From Elysia chlorotica (taxonomy: Eukaryota; Mollusca; Gastropoda; Plakobranchidae), in contig RQTK01000092.1 in the NCBI GenBank assembly GCA_003991915.1, positions 40,479 to 104,478 on the forward strand: a DNA stretch of 64,000 nt. The letters run 5' to 3'. Below the pieces are notes generated by a model. It was not told the origin of the DNA. It saw only the letters and a program-made list of their open reading frames with translations, and searched no databases. Made by a program: the position numbers and the translations under genes. Positions 13,705 to 23,815 of this stretch are shown one piece after another; position 1 is the first letter of the stretch; each line of letters begins with the position of its first letter.

Positions 13705-15215
13705 ACATTATGCTGATCAGTGCATACTTATACAAACTGACGTTATAGGGAATAAGACTCAGATTCGTGATTCAAACTTGGGATCTAGTAGTTAGAAGCG
13801 CCCTATTGGCTGGCCCTGTTTTCCATATCTTGCAGTCAACACAAAATGTCATGTTCATGTGTTCAGAACTATAAGTGTTACTGCTCTTACCAAAACTGGA
13901 ATGCCCCAGCTCCTAAATCCTTTCACATATCAAATTGATCCCGCCCCTTTAGATCAATAAGGTCTTTCTGTATGTTTTTAAAACCAATGGCTGCTGGCCT
14001 ATCATGTTAGGGGATTGTCACAGCATCTACTCTACTCCCACTAACAGACTTGGCCTCGCCCCCCTAGGTCAATAACATCTTTTTTATGTTTCCAGAACCA
14101 AGGGCTGCTCGCGCCTACAGGTGAGGGGAGTGCCCCAGCACCGACGCCCCTCCCACTGAACGAGTTGGCCCCACCCCCATCACAGGAGGATTTATTCGGT
14201 AAAAGAACTCGATTTTTTTTTTTAATTGCAGTGGATTTATTTATATGTAATTGTCTTACACAGAAATGTCGCTCAATGCACCTTTCTTTTTGCCCGTTTT
14301 TTATCCTCTCTCTACATCTATCTAATATATCTCACTCTCTTTGGCCCGTATGTTTGTCTCTTTCTCTCTCTAATGTTTCTGGCCCTGTTTGTGTGTCTGT
14401 CTGTCTGTCTCTGTATTCGTCTATCACTTATCTCTGCATCTGTCTGACTGCCTTTCTGTCAACGACTGTCTATCTCCTTGTCTCATATTTTTCCTTTGGG
14501 TACTTTCTCTATCGTCTTAGACTCTTTCTCTCTCCCAGTCTCTACAAAACATGTACTATCTCTCTCTCAGTCTCTGTGTTAAAGTTGAGTAACTGTATGC
14601 ACTTTCTGTGTTATTGTTTGTGTCTGCTGCATCACCGAATAGCTGACAAAGTAGCTTCCAATACTTTATCTATTAAAAAATTAGATGTATTTTACTAAGT
14701 TATAATATGACTATTGCACACAAACGATCTAAAATAGAGTTGAAATCTATAAGGTTGAGAAACTCTTCAATCTCCTCTCCTCCTTTTCTCTCTCTCTCTC
14801 TGTCGTTAAAAATTGGTTTACTCTAGGCCTATCTCTTTCTCTGTTACTCTATCTATCATACTCTCTCCCCTTTTTTCACACCCTCTTTCTGTAAACGTTG
14901 TGTAGCTCTAAGTCTCCCTCTCTATTTCTGTATGTTTCACTTCCCCTCTCACCTTCTATCCTTTACCCTTCCGCCACTCTCCCTCTCTCTTTCTCGTTGT
15001 AAAAGTTAGGTAACTCTGCCCAGCTTCTGTATGAATGTTTTTGTTTGTGTCTGTTGCCAGGCAACATCGAGCAGCTGAAAAAGCAGCACGAGGAGGAGAT
15101 GGCCCAGATCGCCAAGACGCAGGAAACCAACAAGGCGCGCATGGAGCAGGGGCTGCAGGAGAAACTCAGGCAGAGGAGGAGCAGGAGGAAGAGGATGGAG
15201 GTCCTCGAGGAGTGA
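1688..15215 (+). CDS. Unrecognised coiled-coil protein, ten exons, 5' partial
   Basis: Exons: 1688-1866, 3288-3387, 4316-4472, 6591-6789, 7161-7263, 8874-9029, 9442-9583, 13396-13475, 14096-14198, 15061-15215 (TGA at 15213). Every junction has GT/AG ends and matching phase, giving about 457 residues without a start Met, so at least one upstream exon is missing. The N-terminal half is charged and heptad-like (KKRLARYMETDKAI, KVKQQLDGIHTQARALEKEA). The middle block, exons 4-7, is the least repetitive and looks the most conserved (YKWANGRLLLQHASTQLAFA, YQLATETRNNLIAASQNI, CAALLQWFDNVIKNTIEKDL). It is followed by an acidic patch (DEYDDDMLEPE), a Pro-rich linker in exon 9 and a basic C-terminal coiled coil (KLRQRRSRRKR). 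No catalytic motif, signal peptide or membrane segment is seen. The composition suggests a structural or cytoskeletal role, which is inference only. Several exon edges are copied into neighbouring introns (separate entries). Confidence 0.85.
1843..2400 (+). repeat. Tandem copies of the exon 1 end plus splice donor
   Basis: The last coding bases of exon 1 with their donor (CTGGCCTGCGACAAAGT then gtgagt) recur at about 1967 and 2091. The unit is about 124 bp and includes intron sequence rich in ATCAAATCCACCACACTCC. Shorter fragments of the intronic part continue to 2400. Decayed echoes occur at about 2430 (GTGACAAAGTGTG) and 2615-2660 (GTCTATGACAGAGTGTACA), so much of this intron may derive from the same repeat. 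Each clean extra copy is preceded by a pyrimidine stretch and TTGTAG, so it could look like a mini-exon of about 26 nt. Confidence 0.8.
2401..2980. other. Intron 1, remainder
   Basis: Decayed exon-edge echoes (see previous entry) and a CT-rich stretch at about 2780-2890. The open frames here are low-complexity and not genes. Confidence 0.5.
2981..3206 (+). repeat. Compound ATA / CTA / ATA trinucleotide microsatellite
   Basis: A run of ATA units (2981-3042), then about 27 CTA units (3043-3123), then a second ATA run (3126-3206). It sits about 80 bp before the 3' splice site of exon 2. Confidence 0.95.
3388..3837. other. Intron 2, first part
   Basis: AT-rich. No exon, RNA gene or clear mobile element is recognised. 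Confidence 0.4.
3838..3995 (+). mobile_element. SINE fragment (tRNA-derived family), + orientation
   Basis: Shares the family body: AATGTGACCG, then GCAGCACGTAAAATTGTCAG, then GCCGTCCACAATATG and a tail near TGGTGCTTACGCTGGATG. This is the reverse complement of the body in the better copy at 24296-24577. The tRNA-like head is missing or too diverged to see. Confidence 0.55.
4150..4176 (+). repeat. Mini-copy of the exon 3 start in its own 3' splice region
   Basis: CAGGAGGAGTACCTGGAG at about 4155-4172 repeats the acceptor AG and first five codons of exon 3 (true copy from 4316). It is preceded by a pyrimidine tract and followed directly by GT. It could be a decoy acceptor or a 15-nt mini-exon (EEYLE). 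No transcript evidence is available here. Confidence 0.6.
4420..5640 (+). repeat. Exon 3 end plus donor, 13 tandem copies
   Basis: The last about 55 nt of exon 3 (encoding SDVSQDMNKLLALYDEQDQI) with its donor GTCAGTAG are repeated. The genuine copy ends at 4472. Ten almost perfect copies follow at about 80-90 bp spacing to about 5350, and two more lie at about 5475-5635 after a diverged stretch. The unit also contains two to four GTCAGTAG octamers, which account for the variable spacing. Each copy keeps the donor. In the coding frame the octamer gives an immediate stop (GTCAGTAG reads through TAG), so retention would truncate the protein. Copies lack a strong pyrimidine tract, so inclusion as exons looks unlikely. 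Confidence 0.92.
5641..6100 (+). repeat. Decayed GTCAGTAGGT-type repeats
   Basis: A continuation of the linker part of the exon 3 array without the exon part. Variants of GGTCAGTGGGTTAGTAGGT are spread over some 450 bp. A longer segment (GTTAGTAGGTAAGTCGG plus its flanks) occurs at about 5400, 5710 and 5810. Confidence 0.65.
6101..6590. repeat. Intron 3 end with CT microsatellite
   Basis: AT-rich sequence, then a CT dinucleotide run at about 6425-6461 and a pyrimidine-rich 3' splice region ending ccaccag at 6590. No gene is seen. Confidence 0.7.
6790..7160. repeat. Intron 4: CT run and ATA run
   Basis: CT dinucleotides at about 6889-6962 and an ATA trinucleotide run at 7078-7132, close to the acceptor gagcag at 7155-7160. 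The donor chosen is ATGAG/gtgtgt at 6789, because only that site gives matching phase with exon 5. Confidence 0.85.
7264..8873. repeat. Intron 5: decayed ~90-bp satellite
   Basis: From about 7500 to 8870 the intron is built from strongly diverged units with recurring words: CCAAAATCATAATCCC, then a T-rich stretch, then CCTCACCCTAACATTATC and AAATCATGTTAAAA. No coding potential is visible. Confidence 0.5.
8265..8348 (+). mobile_element. SINE 3' fragment, + orientation
   Basis: AGTGTGACTGGCTG followed by CAGAAGTCATGG and a tail GTGCTGATATTGGACGTTA, matching the 3' half of the tRNA-derived SINE seen at 24296-24577 on the opposite strand. The middle is deleted. Confidence 0.5.
9175..9420. repeat. 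ATC / TTG / ATT trinucleotide runs
   Basis: Short runs of CAT and TTG, then about 20 ATT units (9286-9351) and further ATT/TTG units to 9410, just before the exon 7 acceptor (accag, ending 9441). Confidence 0.9.
9584..10659. other. Intron 7, first part
   Basis: AT-rich. A segment at 9635-9670 (CAGGACAGAAAAGAAAC and flanks) recurs at about 11310-11345. An irregular ATC-rich run lies at 10500-10655. No exon is recognised. Confidence 0.5.
10660..11045. repeat. ACGTATT-rich block ending in a 16-bp inverted repeat
   Basis: The left part contains many copies of TACGTATTT and related words (10678-10752). The right part holds a perfect 16-bp inverted repeat: CTTAGACTTCTGACTA at 10976-10991 and its complement at 11022-11037, with a 30-nt loop. 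It may be the remains of a small DNA transposon. No coding sequence is present. Confidence 0.6.
11046..12880. other. Intron 7, middle, with GA run
   Basis: A GA dinucleotide run at 11537-11602 and a CAA-rich patch at 11975-12080. The rest is AT-rich with no recognisable gene. Confidence 0.6.
12883..13215. mobile_element. Two SINE fragments in opposite orientation
   Basis: 12883-13010 carries GCAGCACATAAAATTGTCAG and the tail in + orientation. 13085-13215 carries TCCTGTCTCAGTCGGTCA and ACCCAACCAGGGGACGAAAT, which reads in the orientation of the minus-strand copy at 24296-24577. Both are parts of the same tRNA-derived family. Confidence 0.6.
13542..13705 (+). repeat. CTA trinucleotide microsatellite
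   Basis: About 50 CTA units with a few CAA/CTG interruptions, starting about 65 bp after the exon 8 donor. Confidence 0.95.
13838..14095 (+). repeat. Two decayed upstream copies of exon 9
   Basis: The stretch 13951-14067 aligns with the 3' splice region and body of exon 9 (AACCAATGGCTGCTGGCC against AACCAAGGGCTGCTCGCG; ACTTGGCCTCGCCCCC against AGTTGGCCCCACCCCC). The period is about 117 bp. A third, more diverged copy lies at about 13838-13950. The copies have lost the reading frame and acceptor, so they are fossil exon duplications. Confidence 0.65.
14199..15060. repeat. Intron 9: CT-rich degenerate repeats
   Basis: Pyrimidine-rich sequence with many TCTCTCTGTCT-like words. A repeated segment around AAAGTTGAGTAACT (about 14580, 14808 and 15002) is followed each time by CTCT-rich sequence. 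Long open frames here are low-complexity artefacts. Confidence 0.6.
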
Positions 15216-15605
15216 GGGCTGGAGGACAGTGCACGTTTTAGAGGAATGAGGGAGGACAACGGAGTTAGAGGAGGAAGGAAAAGGATGATGGAGGTTTTGT
15301 AGGGGTGAGGATGGACATAGGGAGTGGAGGAGTCAGAGAGTGGATGGAGAAGAGAGGTAGAGGAGGAGGACAGAGGGAGTAGAGGAAGAGAAAGGGGGAG
15401 GGATGAGTAAGGGAGGACAGAGGTTTTGGAGAAATGAGGCAGGGCCAAGGGAGTAGAGAAAGAGAGAGTGGGTAGCGGAGGATGTAAGTTTTGGAGAAAT
15501 GAGGGAGGGCAGAGGATGTAGAGGTGAGAGAGAGATGGTACCCTTTATAATGAGCAAGTCCTTTTTTATGACAAATTTTAAACACAAAAATGAAATAAAT
15601 AAAGT
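15216..15605 (+). terminator. 3' UTR and poly(A) signals of the coiled-coil gene
   Basis: A purine-rich stretch of GGAGGA-type repeats follows the stop to about 15530. Overlapping AATAAA hexamers at 15594-15599 and 15598-15603 are the first good polyadenylation signals. The assignment is by position only. Confidence 0.5.
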
Positions 15606-15925
15606 AAAATCTATTATCAAAATTTTACTTAATAAAATAAAATAATTACTTTTTTTCAATGTTTAAATTAATAAGTGCTTTTATATAAAAATATATTTAA
15701 ATTTTCTGATTCAAAACATTATGTAATATAATATATAAATTAGACGAAACTTACCTGTAAGGTGAAGTATAATTATGATTCTGTCGTCCCGAAAATAAAA
15801 TAAATAAATACAGTAAAATCTATTATCAAAATTTTACTTTAAAAATAAAATTAACACATTTTTTCAACGTTTAAATTAATAAGTGCTTTTATATAAAAAT
15901 ATATTTCAAATATTTTTTAAAAAAT
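15585..15925. repeat. Direct repeat, ~115 bp, two copies
   Basis: 15591-15705 and 15797-15915 share the same AT-rich text (TAAAATCTATTATCAAAATT, then TTAATAAGTGCTTTTATA). They are separated by about 95 bp. Confidence 0.8.
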
Positions 15926-16164
15926 CACTAAGAATCAACTTTACACTGTTTTGATTTTTAGTCATTTTTGTGCATTCTTTTAAATAGTATTTATAGCTGT
16001 CATGAACAAATTCTACCTTTTTGTTTACATTTTGAACATTATTTGATGCTCACTTTGAATTGAATGCAATTTTCCAACTTTTTGTTTTACTTTACCACTG
16101 TTTATGCTCAAATAACTGTGATATTCAATGGAGTTATTGTACAAGGTATTTGTTTTTGTTTTTG

Positions 16165-16400
16165 TTTTGTTAAGTAAAGAAACCCTTTATTCAGAGATTG
16201 AGAAATTCAGACATTGAAGTAAACTCCTCATTCAGAGTTTGAGAGAGAATTCAGATATTTAACTCAACTCTTTATTAAGAGATTGAGAAAAAATCCATAC
16301 ATTTAAGTGATACGTTTATTCAGAGATTGAGGAAAAATTTCATACATTTAACGGAACACTTTATTCAGAGATAAAGGAAAAATTCAGTTAAACCAGAGAC
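16165..16400. repeat. ~63-bp degenerate tandem repeat
   Basis: Four to five units of CTTTATTCAGAGATTGAG followed by AAAAATTCATACATTTAA-like sequence. Confidence 0.7.
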
Positions 16401-19400
16401 ATTATTATCTTTATTCTATAATTAACGCTTCAACTAGGGCCTCAGTTAACAAGAGAGTTTCACTTCGACTGATCAAATGATGGTCATAGAGCCCAATAAA
16501 ACTACCTCTATGCAAAGAAATAGAAATAAAATACTTTCAATGGAGATATAATCAAATAATATAGTCATAGCATTTCAAATTAAGACTCAGTTTTCAAGAG
16601 TGTGAGACCCCAGGCTGAAGGAAGATCCTTCGCTAAGTGAAGAAAAGGCTGTGACTGAGCAAAAAAATGTACCATCCACGGATATATAATACTAATAGAA
16701 CCTTTCAAATTAATACGCTGTGTAAAAGAATGTTATACTCTGACTGATCATATGAAGATCCTATGCTAAAAAAAAAGTAAAAATTCTATATACGGAAAAA
16801 AATTAGTTAATCAGGAAGAACTTACACTTAAATACAGCTTTAAGCAAAATTTTACCCTCAACCAAATTAACTATCTATGTACCTATGCCTAGCACGTCCA
16901 GTGCCAGAAAAGAAAAAACAAACTTAACATGCATGTACCAAGTTTCTCTAAAAGAGTCCCCTGGAAGATTTTTCTAATTTTGATAGTAATTCTATTTACA
17001 TCTTTGTCTGTACTGCTGCTATTTACTTATTTTACAAGTCAACCATGTACAATATACAGTCATGTTTTAAACTATTCCTTTTATTGTTTTGGGTGTGTTG
17101 GCTTTTACAAAACTTTTTTAAAAGAATTTTGTCATGTTGACAATTATGGTACACATATTATTTATTTAATGTTTTTTGTTGTTATTTTGATGTTTGTTAA
17201 AACTTGATTTTTATATAAAGTTTACTTTGAAAATGACAGCATTATTAACCCATAATTTACCGTAGCGCCCGCTATCGCCCGTTATGGTATTATCCCGGAT
17301 CGCCCGCTATCGCCCGCTATGAAACTGGTTTCGCATACACTTTTATAATACGGAATAACGCCTATTTATAATTTTTATAATTTCTCGTCACGTGATTTTG
17401 TCGCTCTGACGTTTGGAGGGAAGGTGCGAGCCTCACTCTGTTTCTACCAGCTCGCCCTTTTTTCCGCGCAGTTTTATGTCGTCGATTTGTAGGGAAGGTG
17501 CGACCTCCACTCTGTTTCCACCCTTAACTTGACTAATAAAAACTGATACACCAGATATATCTATAATTGAATTTCCTTTAAATGTAAAAAACTTGAAGAG
17601 CTGGACACAAGGCAAACTTGTTTTAATTTTACTTCTAGATCCGACCTGTTTTTATTATAGTTTTATTTTTAAAAGTAAACTAATAAAAACATACTTTTGA
17701 ATTTGTTGGTTACGAACAAAAATAAACAAGAAAAGACAGAAAAACAGTAGGAACAAGAATTAAATAAAACTGTATGAAATCTATCATCACTATGTTAGAT
17801 ACATGACAAATGAACTCCACCATTTAAAAATTCCTAATACTCTCAAACAAATTGTATCTGTTATTGTTCAATGTTCTACTTTAAAAAAAAATTTAAAAAA
17901 TCTGTGATTTCTTCTTAACCAATAAGCATACCGTCACTTTGTTGAATATATCACAATATTTTGTTTTTCCTGCATAAATCTTTAACCTTGAAAAACCCTT
18001 TACATTTTACATGAAAGATTCTTAATATATTTTCTATTAGTTAAATGGTTGAATGCAAACCCTTCAATAAAAGTCAAATCTTTTCTTGATTATGTTCTTG
18101 TAATTCTTGCTAAACAAGTTGTTGAATGTGTGTGTGTGTGTAGAGGAAGAGAGAGAAAGAAAAGGAGAAAGAGTGAGAGAGTAATGAGAGGCACCAAAAG
18201 AGAATTACATGCTCACTCAGATAATTGAACTATATACATGTAAATTGAGGCAGAGAGGACTCCCCCCCCCCCCCCCAACTTTCTCTCCTCCGTGCCACAC
18301 ACACACAAGAAAAAAAAGTTGACTGAGCACAAAAACCCATTATGGCAAGAAACAAGTACAGTTGATAAATTAATTCAACAATCTAGTGAAGAAAGCAGCA
18401 CAAAAATAACAATTAACATAATTCAAAAAGTTTAATTATAAAAACAAAAACAACAATATAGTTTTAAACGTATGAAATGTTTTATCTTCATAAAATTTAC
18501 ATTTGACACTCTTTTGCAATCACAGGTACATGTTACAAGTAAATTTTAGAATTACAGAATTGCAAATTGAGAATACAGTTGTTTCATAGCATCCCTTGTC
18601 AGCGCTATTTAGACAAAGTTTTGGACAGGTCCTAAGACTAACGTCTGGCAATTTTACAAGCTGCTTGTGCTACACAGAGATAGTGCTAGGATACTATGAC
18701 TCTTGTCTCACACGATCAGATTAGAGTGAGAGGAAGAGAGAGAGAGTCACACATAGAGAGACCGAGAGGGAGAGGCAATCAGACAGACAGATAAATTATA
18801 CACCATAACACCACAAAGTCTCAAAATGACGCTTTTACAATAATACCATATAATTATAAATCACAAAAACACTGAGATAAGAAAAGAACCTTGTCCTTTC
18901 TTGCACACTTTTTGTGCATAGATCTTACTATTATTTAAACATATTGACAATAATTTTTCACAAAGGAATAAGATCAGAATCCAAAGAAAAAAATAAGTCA
19001 TGTCACACAGAAAATTCCCACAAATATTTTTCCTTTTTTTTTCAAGACGTAATTATACAATTCGATACCTTTGAATGTGTACCAGTTTTGTTTTTTGGAA
19101 GATAGGCTATTCAATTCAAATTATTGTTGTCCTTTCTATTTTTAGTGTCTAAAGTTAAGTTTACGAAAAAAATATATTATATTATTTATATATTTTTTTG
19201 TCAGGAATGATATTTCAACCAAACGTTACTCTATTTTGTTTGAGACCATGAATTATGAAGCTTCAGCGTCATTCTGTAGTAGTCGAGTACATTGCAAAAC
19301 TTCTGTTTGCTTACCATCGCATAGTTTAACTCACTCTTGAACAGTTTCTACTGTATGTGAAAAACCAATTGATAATGAAATGCCTTTTTTTTTTGTCCAA

Positions 19401-19720
19401 CATTTAATCTATAGGAATTTATAAAAAGGATTTCTTGTGAGAAAAAAATTGCATCAGGTACCGGTACAAAGAGACTTTGGCAATCATCCCCTTAATTGAA
19501 AAATAGCATAAACCATTTATTCTAATTTAGAAATTCTGACATGGGCCATTTTGAGTGTGGTCACCTGGTTTTGATAGCCTCAAAAGTCAGACGGGAAAAA
19601 ATTGACAGCCACACTAATAACGCAATTATACCAGAAATGTGCAATAATCGTATGATTTGGAATGGGTAGAAAATAAAAAAACAGAGTTAGGCCACTTCTA
19701 GATTAACATAAAAATAACAA
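16401..19720. other. Gene-poor stretch between convergent genes
   Basis: Mostly AT-rich. It includes a GC-richer island at 17260-17525 (own entry), a SINE fragment at 18600-18725 (TCCTAAGACTAACGTCTGGC), GA-rich patches at 18145-18180 and 18725-18785, and a poly-C tract at 18263-18277. No supported exon was found on either strand. Confidence 0.5.
17260..17525. repeat. GC-richer island with two short repeat types
   Basis: GCCCGCTATCGCCCG-type words recur four times at 17268-17320. A roughly 30-bp segment beginning AGGGAAGGTGCGAG is present at 17418 and 17491. The island contrasts with AT-rich flanks. It could be a promoter-like island or an unknown element. Confidence 0.5.
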
Positions 19721-20548
19721 ATCACGTGTAGTGAGTGGATTCGAATTGGGCCATGTACAGGATTGATTATTGGTAGGATCGATTACGGCTCCTAGACAGG
19801 AAGTGACGTCTAGGAAGGGCGGTAATTCAGGAGCGACTGAGCAGGAAGTAAACAACTTCAGAGAGGGAAAAGCGGTCGGTCGAGAGGGTCTCAGTGAGAG
19901 ACAGTGAGAGTTAGAGAGAGACCTAGTCTAGATCTAGCTAGAGTTAGAGCAGAGAGATGAACAGTGGAAGCAGGCCTACGCTGAGATAAGGAGGCATTTC
20001 ATTCAAAAGAATCTTCAAGATCTGGACAACACACAGCAGGTACCGTAACAACATAACAATTGTATATAGTGCGTGTAACTGATTGTGTGACCGTGTACAA
20101 TTCAATTGATTTACAAGTGGATGATTGCGTTGGGACTTTGGACTAATTCTTTTGCTCATGTTACAGCTGTTAATTTGTTATATAACATTTATTGGTATTT
20201 GTGGTGATCTTAAGATCACGGGGGCGTGTAGTGAGTGGATTCGAATTGAGCCATGTACAGGATCGATTACGGCTCCTAGACAGGAAGTGACGTCTAGGAA
20301 GGGCGGTAATTCAGGAGCGACTGAGCAGGAAGTAAACAACTTCAGAGAGGGAAAAGCGGTCGGTCGAGAGGGTCTCAGTGAGAGACAGTGAGAGTTAGAG
20401 AGCGACCTAGTCTAGATCTAGCTAGAGTTAGAGCAGAGAGATGAACAGTGGAAGCAGGCCTGCGCTGAGATAAGGAGGCATTTCATTCAAGGAAGAATCT
20501 TCAAGATCTGGACAACACACAGCAGGTACCGTAACAACATAATATCAC
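19721..20548. mobile_element. Miniature LTR-flanked element (TRIM-like)
   Basis: Two direct repeats, 19726-20057 (332 bp) and 20226-20543 (318 bp), start GTGTAGTGAGTGGATTCG and end GTACCGTAACAACATAA. They are nearly identical apart from about 16 extra bases near 19765 and scattered changes. Only 168 bp lie between them, with no coding capacity. A GGGGGC run precedes the right repeat, where a polypurine tract would be. The same 5 bases, ATCAC, flank the whole unit (19721-19725 and 20544-20548), as expected of a target-site duplication from LTR-element insertion. Odd points: the ends are not the usual TG...CA, and no clear tRNA primer site follows the left repeat. A plain segmental duplication is the alternative. 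Confidence 0.6.
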
Positions 20549-20859
20549 ATAATAATCATAATTATGGTATTGCATCTCTTTTTGGCACTTTAAAAAAAAT
20601 AATATATATTTGTCACTATTGTCAACTTTTGGCTTTAAAACTTGAGGTGCCTATTTCGGCAATCACCAAAATTTCAAACAGGTTCACATAAAGGCCATTG
20701 CCACTAATTAAAAATTTTATAGTGTTCTTTTTTTTTGTTGGCAAAAAACATTAAAAAAAGAAATTTCCAATTCCTAGACACAATATTAGTACTAGTAGTC
20801 AAAATAGGCAATTGCTGTGTAAATAGGCAGGGTTAGCGAAAAAATTTTAAGTTTGAGTT

Positions 20860-21035
20860 TGTTTTTTAATGTCCAACTTCTGTCTCAGCTGGTCACATTA
20901 AACTGACACCGACCCAACCAGTAGGGGACAAAATGGGACAAAGAAATCTTTGATCGATTATGGGATTTTTTAAGTGTAACCTCCTGATTGGGAGGCCAAC
21001 ACTCTACCAATTGAGCCAGCTAGGCCCCATAAGTT
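20860..21035 (-). mobile_element. SINE copy with tRNA-like head, - orientation
   Basis: The reverse strand starts with a tRNA-like head (A-box-like TGGCTCAATTGGTAGAGTG near 21020) and continues into the family body (CCAACCAGTAGGGGACAAAA and CTTCTGTCTCAGCTGGTC in + sense). The B box is degraded and the 3' part is missing. Confidence 0.65.
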
Positions 21036-21318
21036 TAGAGGAACTGGCTTGAGCAATTGAATGTTTGAGCTGCTGTTTTCCAAATCATTGAATCTTTTCT
21101 TAAGTCAAATCAGCATTTCAGAACCGCACTTTAGCGCAAATCTCTATGCCACGTTTTTTGGGTGGTTTTTTTTTGCTTCTCTGTTTATCATATTCAGCAA
21201 TGCCAACTGCGTCAATTCTTTTTCCTTCAACTTTTTTTTAGTAAACCAGGACTATTCCTGAGAATATAAGGTTCAACACCACACCGTATGAATTAATTTT
21301 CACAAATAATCCTAAAGG

Positions 21319-23749
21319 TTACAGGAAATCGGCACCAACGCACTCTGAAGCTCCGCTCACGTGTTTTTTCTTATGTCTGTTCAGCGTACTGCTGTCCGTG
21401 AAACACCTGTCACAGGCGCCACATTTGTACGGCTTTTCCCCCGTATGGATGCGCATGTGCTGCGTCAGGTGACTGCGCTGGGAGAAATCCTTCCCGCAGT
21501 GACCACACACGTACGGACGCTCGCCGGAGTGTAGCCGCTTGTGGTCGGACAGATGGACTCCCCTGGCGAAACTCTTGCCGCATACGTCGCAGCTGTACGG
21601 CTTTTCCCCCGAGTGTACGCGCCTGTGCTGTACGAGGTGAGTGCTACGGGCAAAACATTTCCCGCAAACCTCGCAGCGATACGGCCGATCACCAGCCTGT
21701 TTCTTTTTCCGCCTCGTCGGTCGGCTATTTCCTGTCTGGTTGCTAGGCAACTCCTCGTCTTTGTTTGGCACATGTTTGCCAACGTGCGTTTTGTTGTGCA
21801 ATTCCAGGAACACCTCGAGAGAGAACGTCTTGCTGCATGCTCGGCACTGAAACAGTTTTTCTCCATCGGTGTCCGGGTGGGCAAGTATGTTGAAGCTGCC
21901 AGTTTGGACTAATCTTTTGCCAGACACAGCAAAATTGCATGGGGAACCCCTCAGAGACGTTTCCTGTTCTCCCATCAAGCACTTTTCCCCCGTAAGACTA
22001 TCTGCATGCATACACGTCAAATCTGAACTCGTGCTGGAAAACTCAGAACCGTCGCTCTCCAGACTTGGAGATAAAAATTGGTCCACATCCGGTTGGTCAT
22101 GGGCAGAGCTGTTTTCCAAACTGCTGTTGTGTTTGATTGGTCGGGTTGAGTGCTGGAGGCGTCTCTTGCCGCACAGGTCGAGTGGCGTTTGGATCTCCCA
22201 ACCATCTAACTTACGATCTGCTAGAAAAATGAGAAGGGAACAAAGTTGAATAAAAATGTAGAAGTATTTATAACTTAACAGTGATAGGTTGGGAAAAATA
22301 AAAACACCACGTGCACCAGCATTAACTAATTTTCCTAGTACTAAAAATTTATGTCTCAGCCACAATACATTTTTGAAAAGGGAAACAAAAACAAAGAACA
22401 GACTTTCATGTTTGTTTGTGTATGTCTCAAAGAGAAAGAGAGTGATGGAGTGATATAGACAGAGGGAGAGGGAGAGGGATGGATGGAAGTAGAAAGAGAG
22501 AGAAAGAGAGAGAGGAGAGAGGGACAGACAGAGAAAAAAAGAGATGTGGAGAGAGGGAGTTGGGTTGGTGCTTAGTGTACAATGTCACTGTGGGTAAGGC
22601 AGCAAAGCATATTGAATCATAAAAGTGCGGTGTGATTTACACAGTTCAAAATGCAAATAATATACAGTAAAAAAACCCAACAAACTAAATAAAGAACCTA
22701 TGATGAAGTACGGTAAAGAAAATTGAAAAGAAAACAGTGCGTCTAGTGGAAAGCTCACATACCTGGAAAGGTGTCGCTTCCCCAGGAGACCAGCATCTCA
22801 CTCCCACTCGAACCCTTACAGAAAAGAATATGAAAAAATTAAAATTTCCACAGAAAAGGAGAACAATTCTTTAAATAAAGGATGATGAGGTAAGCCATTG
22901 AAGATTTATTTTTGTCCCCGTTTAACACTTCCAGTAATGTAAGCTGGTTTTATCGGCTAAAATTCCGGTTAAAAAAAAATAACTGAAGCCGGTATTACCA
23001 GCTCAGGATGTCAGGTCTTGTTAGCGGAGGAAATATCCCTGGTACTTCTTTGTATGAATTGTACATAGCCTGCTGATCAAACAGGGGCATGCTTTATATT
23101 TCTAACCAGAGCTGGGGCATGCTGTATAGTTTTGGTGACATCAACAAGCAGCCTCTAATGTCTTGTAAACAGACTTGTACCTTATATCAACCGTACAGCG
23201 CGGCGTCGTAACAACGATGAACCATTTAACACTCAACAAAGGCTCAAAAGCCAAAAGCAGATGATCGTGTTGACTTCGCCGTGACAGACTGACAGTAGGC
23301 TCGTCTACGACACCTGTATAACTTTGATCACATCTCCTGGGGCATTTTGGCTAAATGTTTCACTGATTGTGGACTAATTTTTTGCCATAACTCAAAACTT
23401 TTTTATGTATCCTCTTCAAATTTTCTGTGGAGATTTCTAATAAAGTGTTGTAACTTGCCTTATTCGGCTCATAAGAGGCCCTTTTTGATTCAGATTAAGG
23501 AATTTTGGTGTAACAAATGCGTCAACGCTTTTCAGAGATGTAAGCTTTTTTTTTTAAGTAAACATATTTTCATAACTTTCAACATGTCATACTTTTTTTG
23601 TAGAGATGAGAGTAAATACATTAAAAACATATTTGAAAGGTATGGTGTAAATTTAGCTAACAATTACTAAAACTCATTTTTCCAAAGACTGAAAAGGTTT
23701 CTAAAAAGAAAACAATAACCACCTTTTAATTTCAACAGCAACAACAACA

Positions 23750-23815
<66 letters not shown>

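Noticed and set aside
21541-22249. Plus-strand open frames opposite the zinc-finger exon
   Set aside because: They are antisense shadows; the minus strand has five correctly spaced C2H2 fingers.
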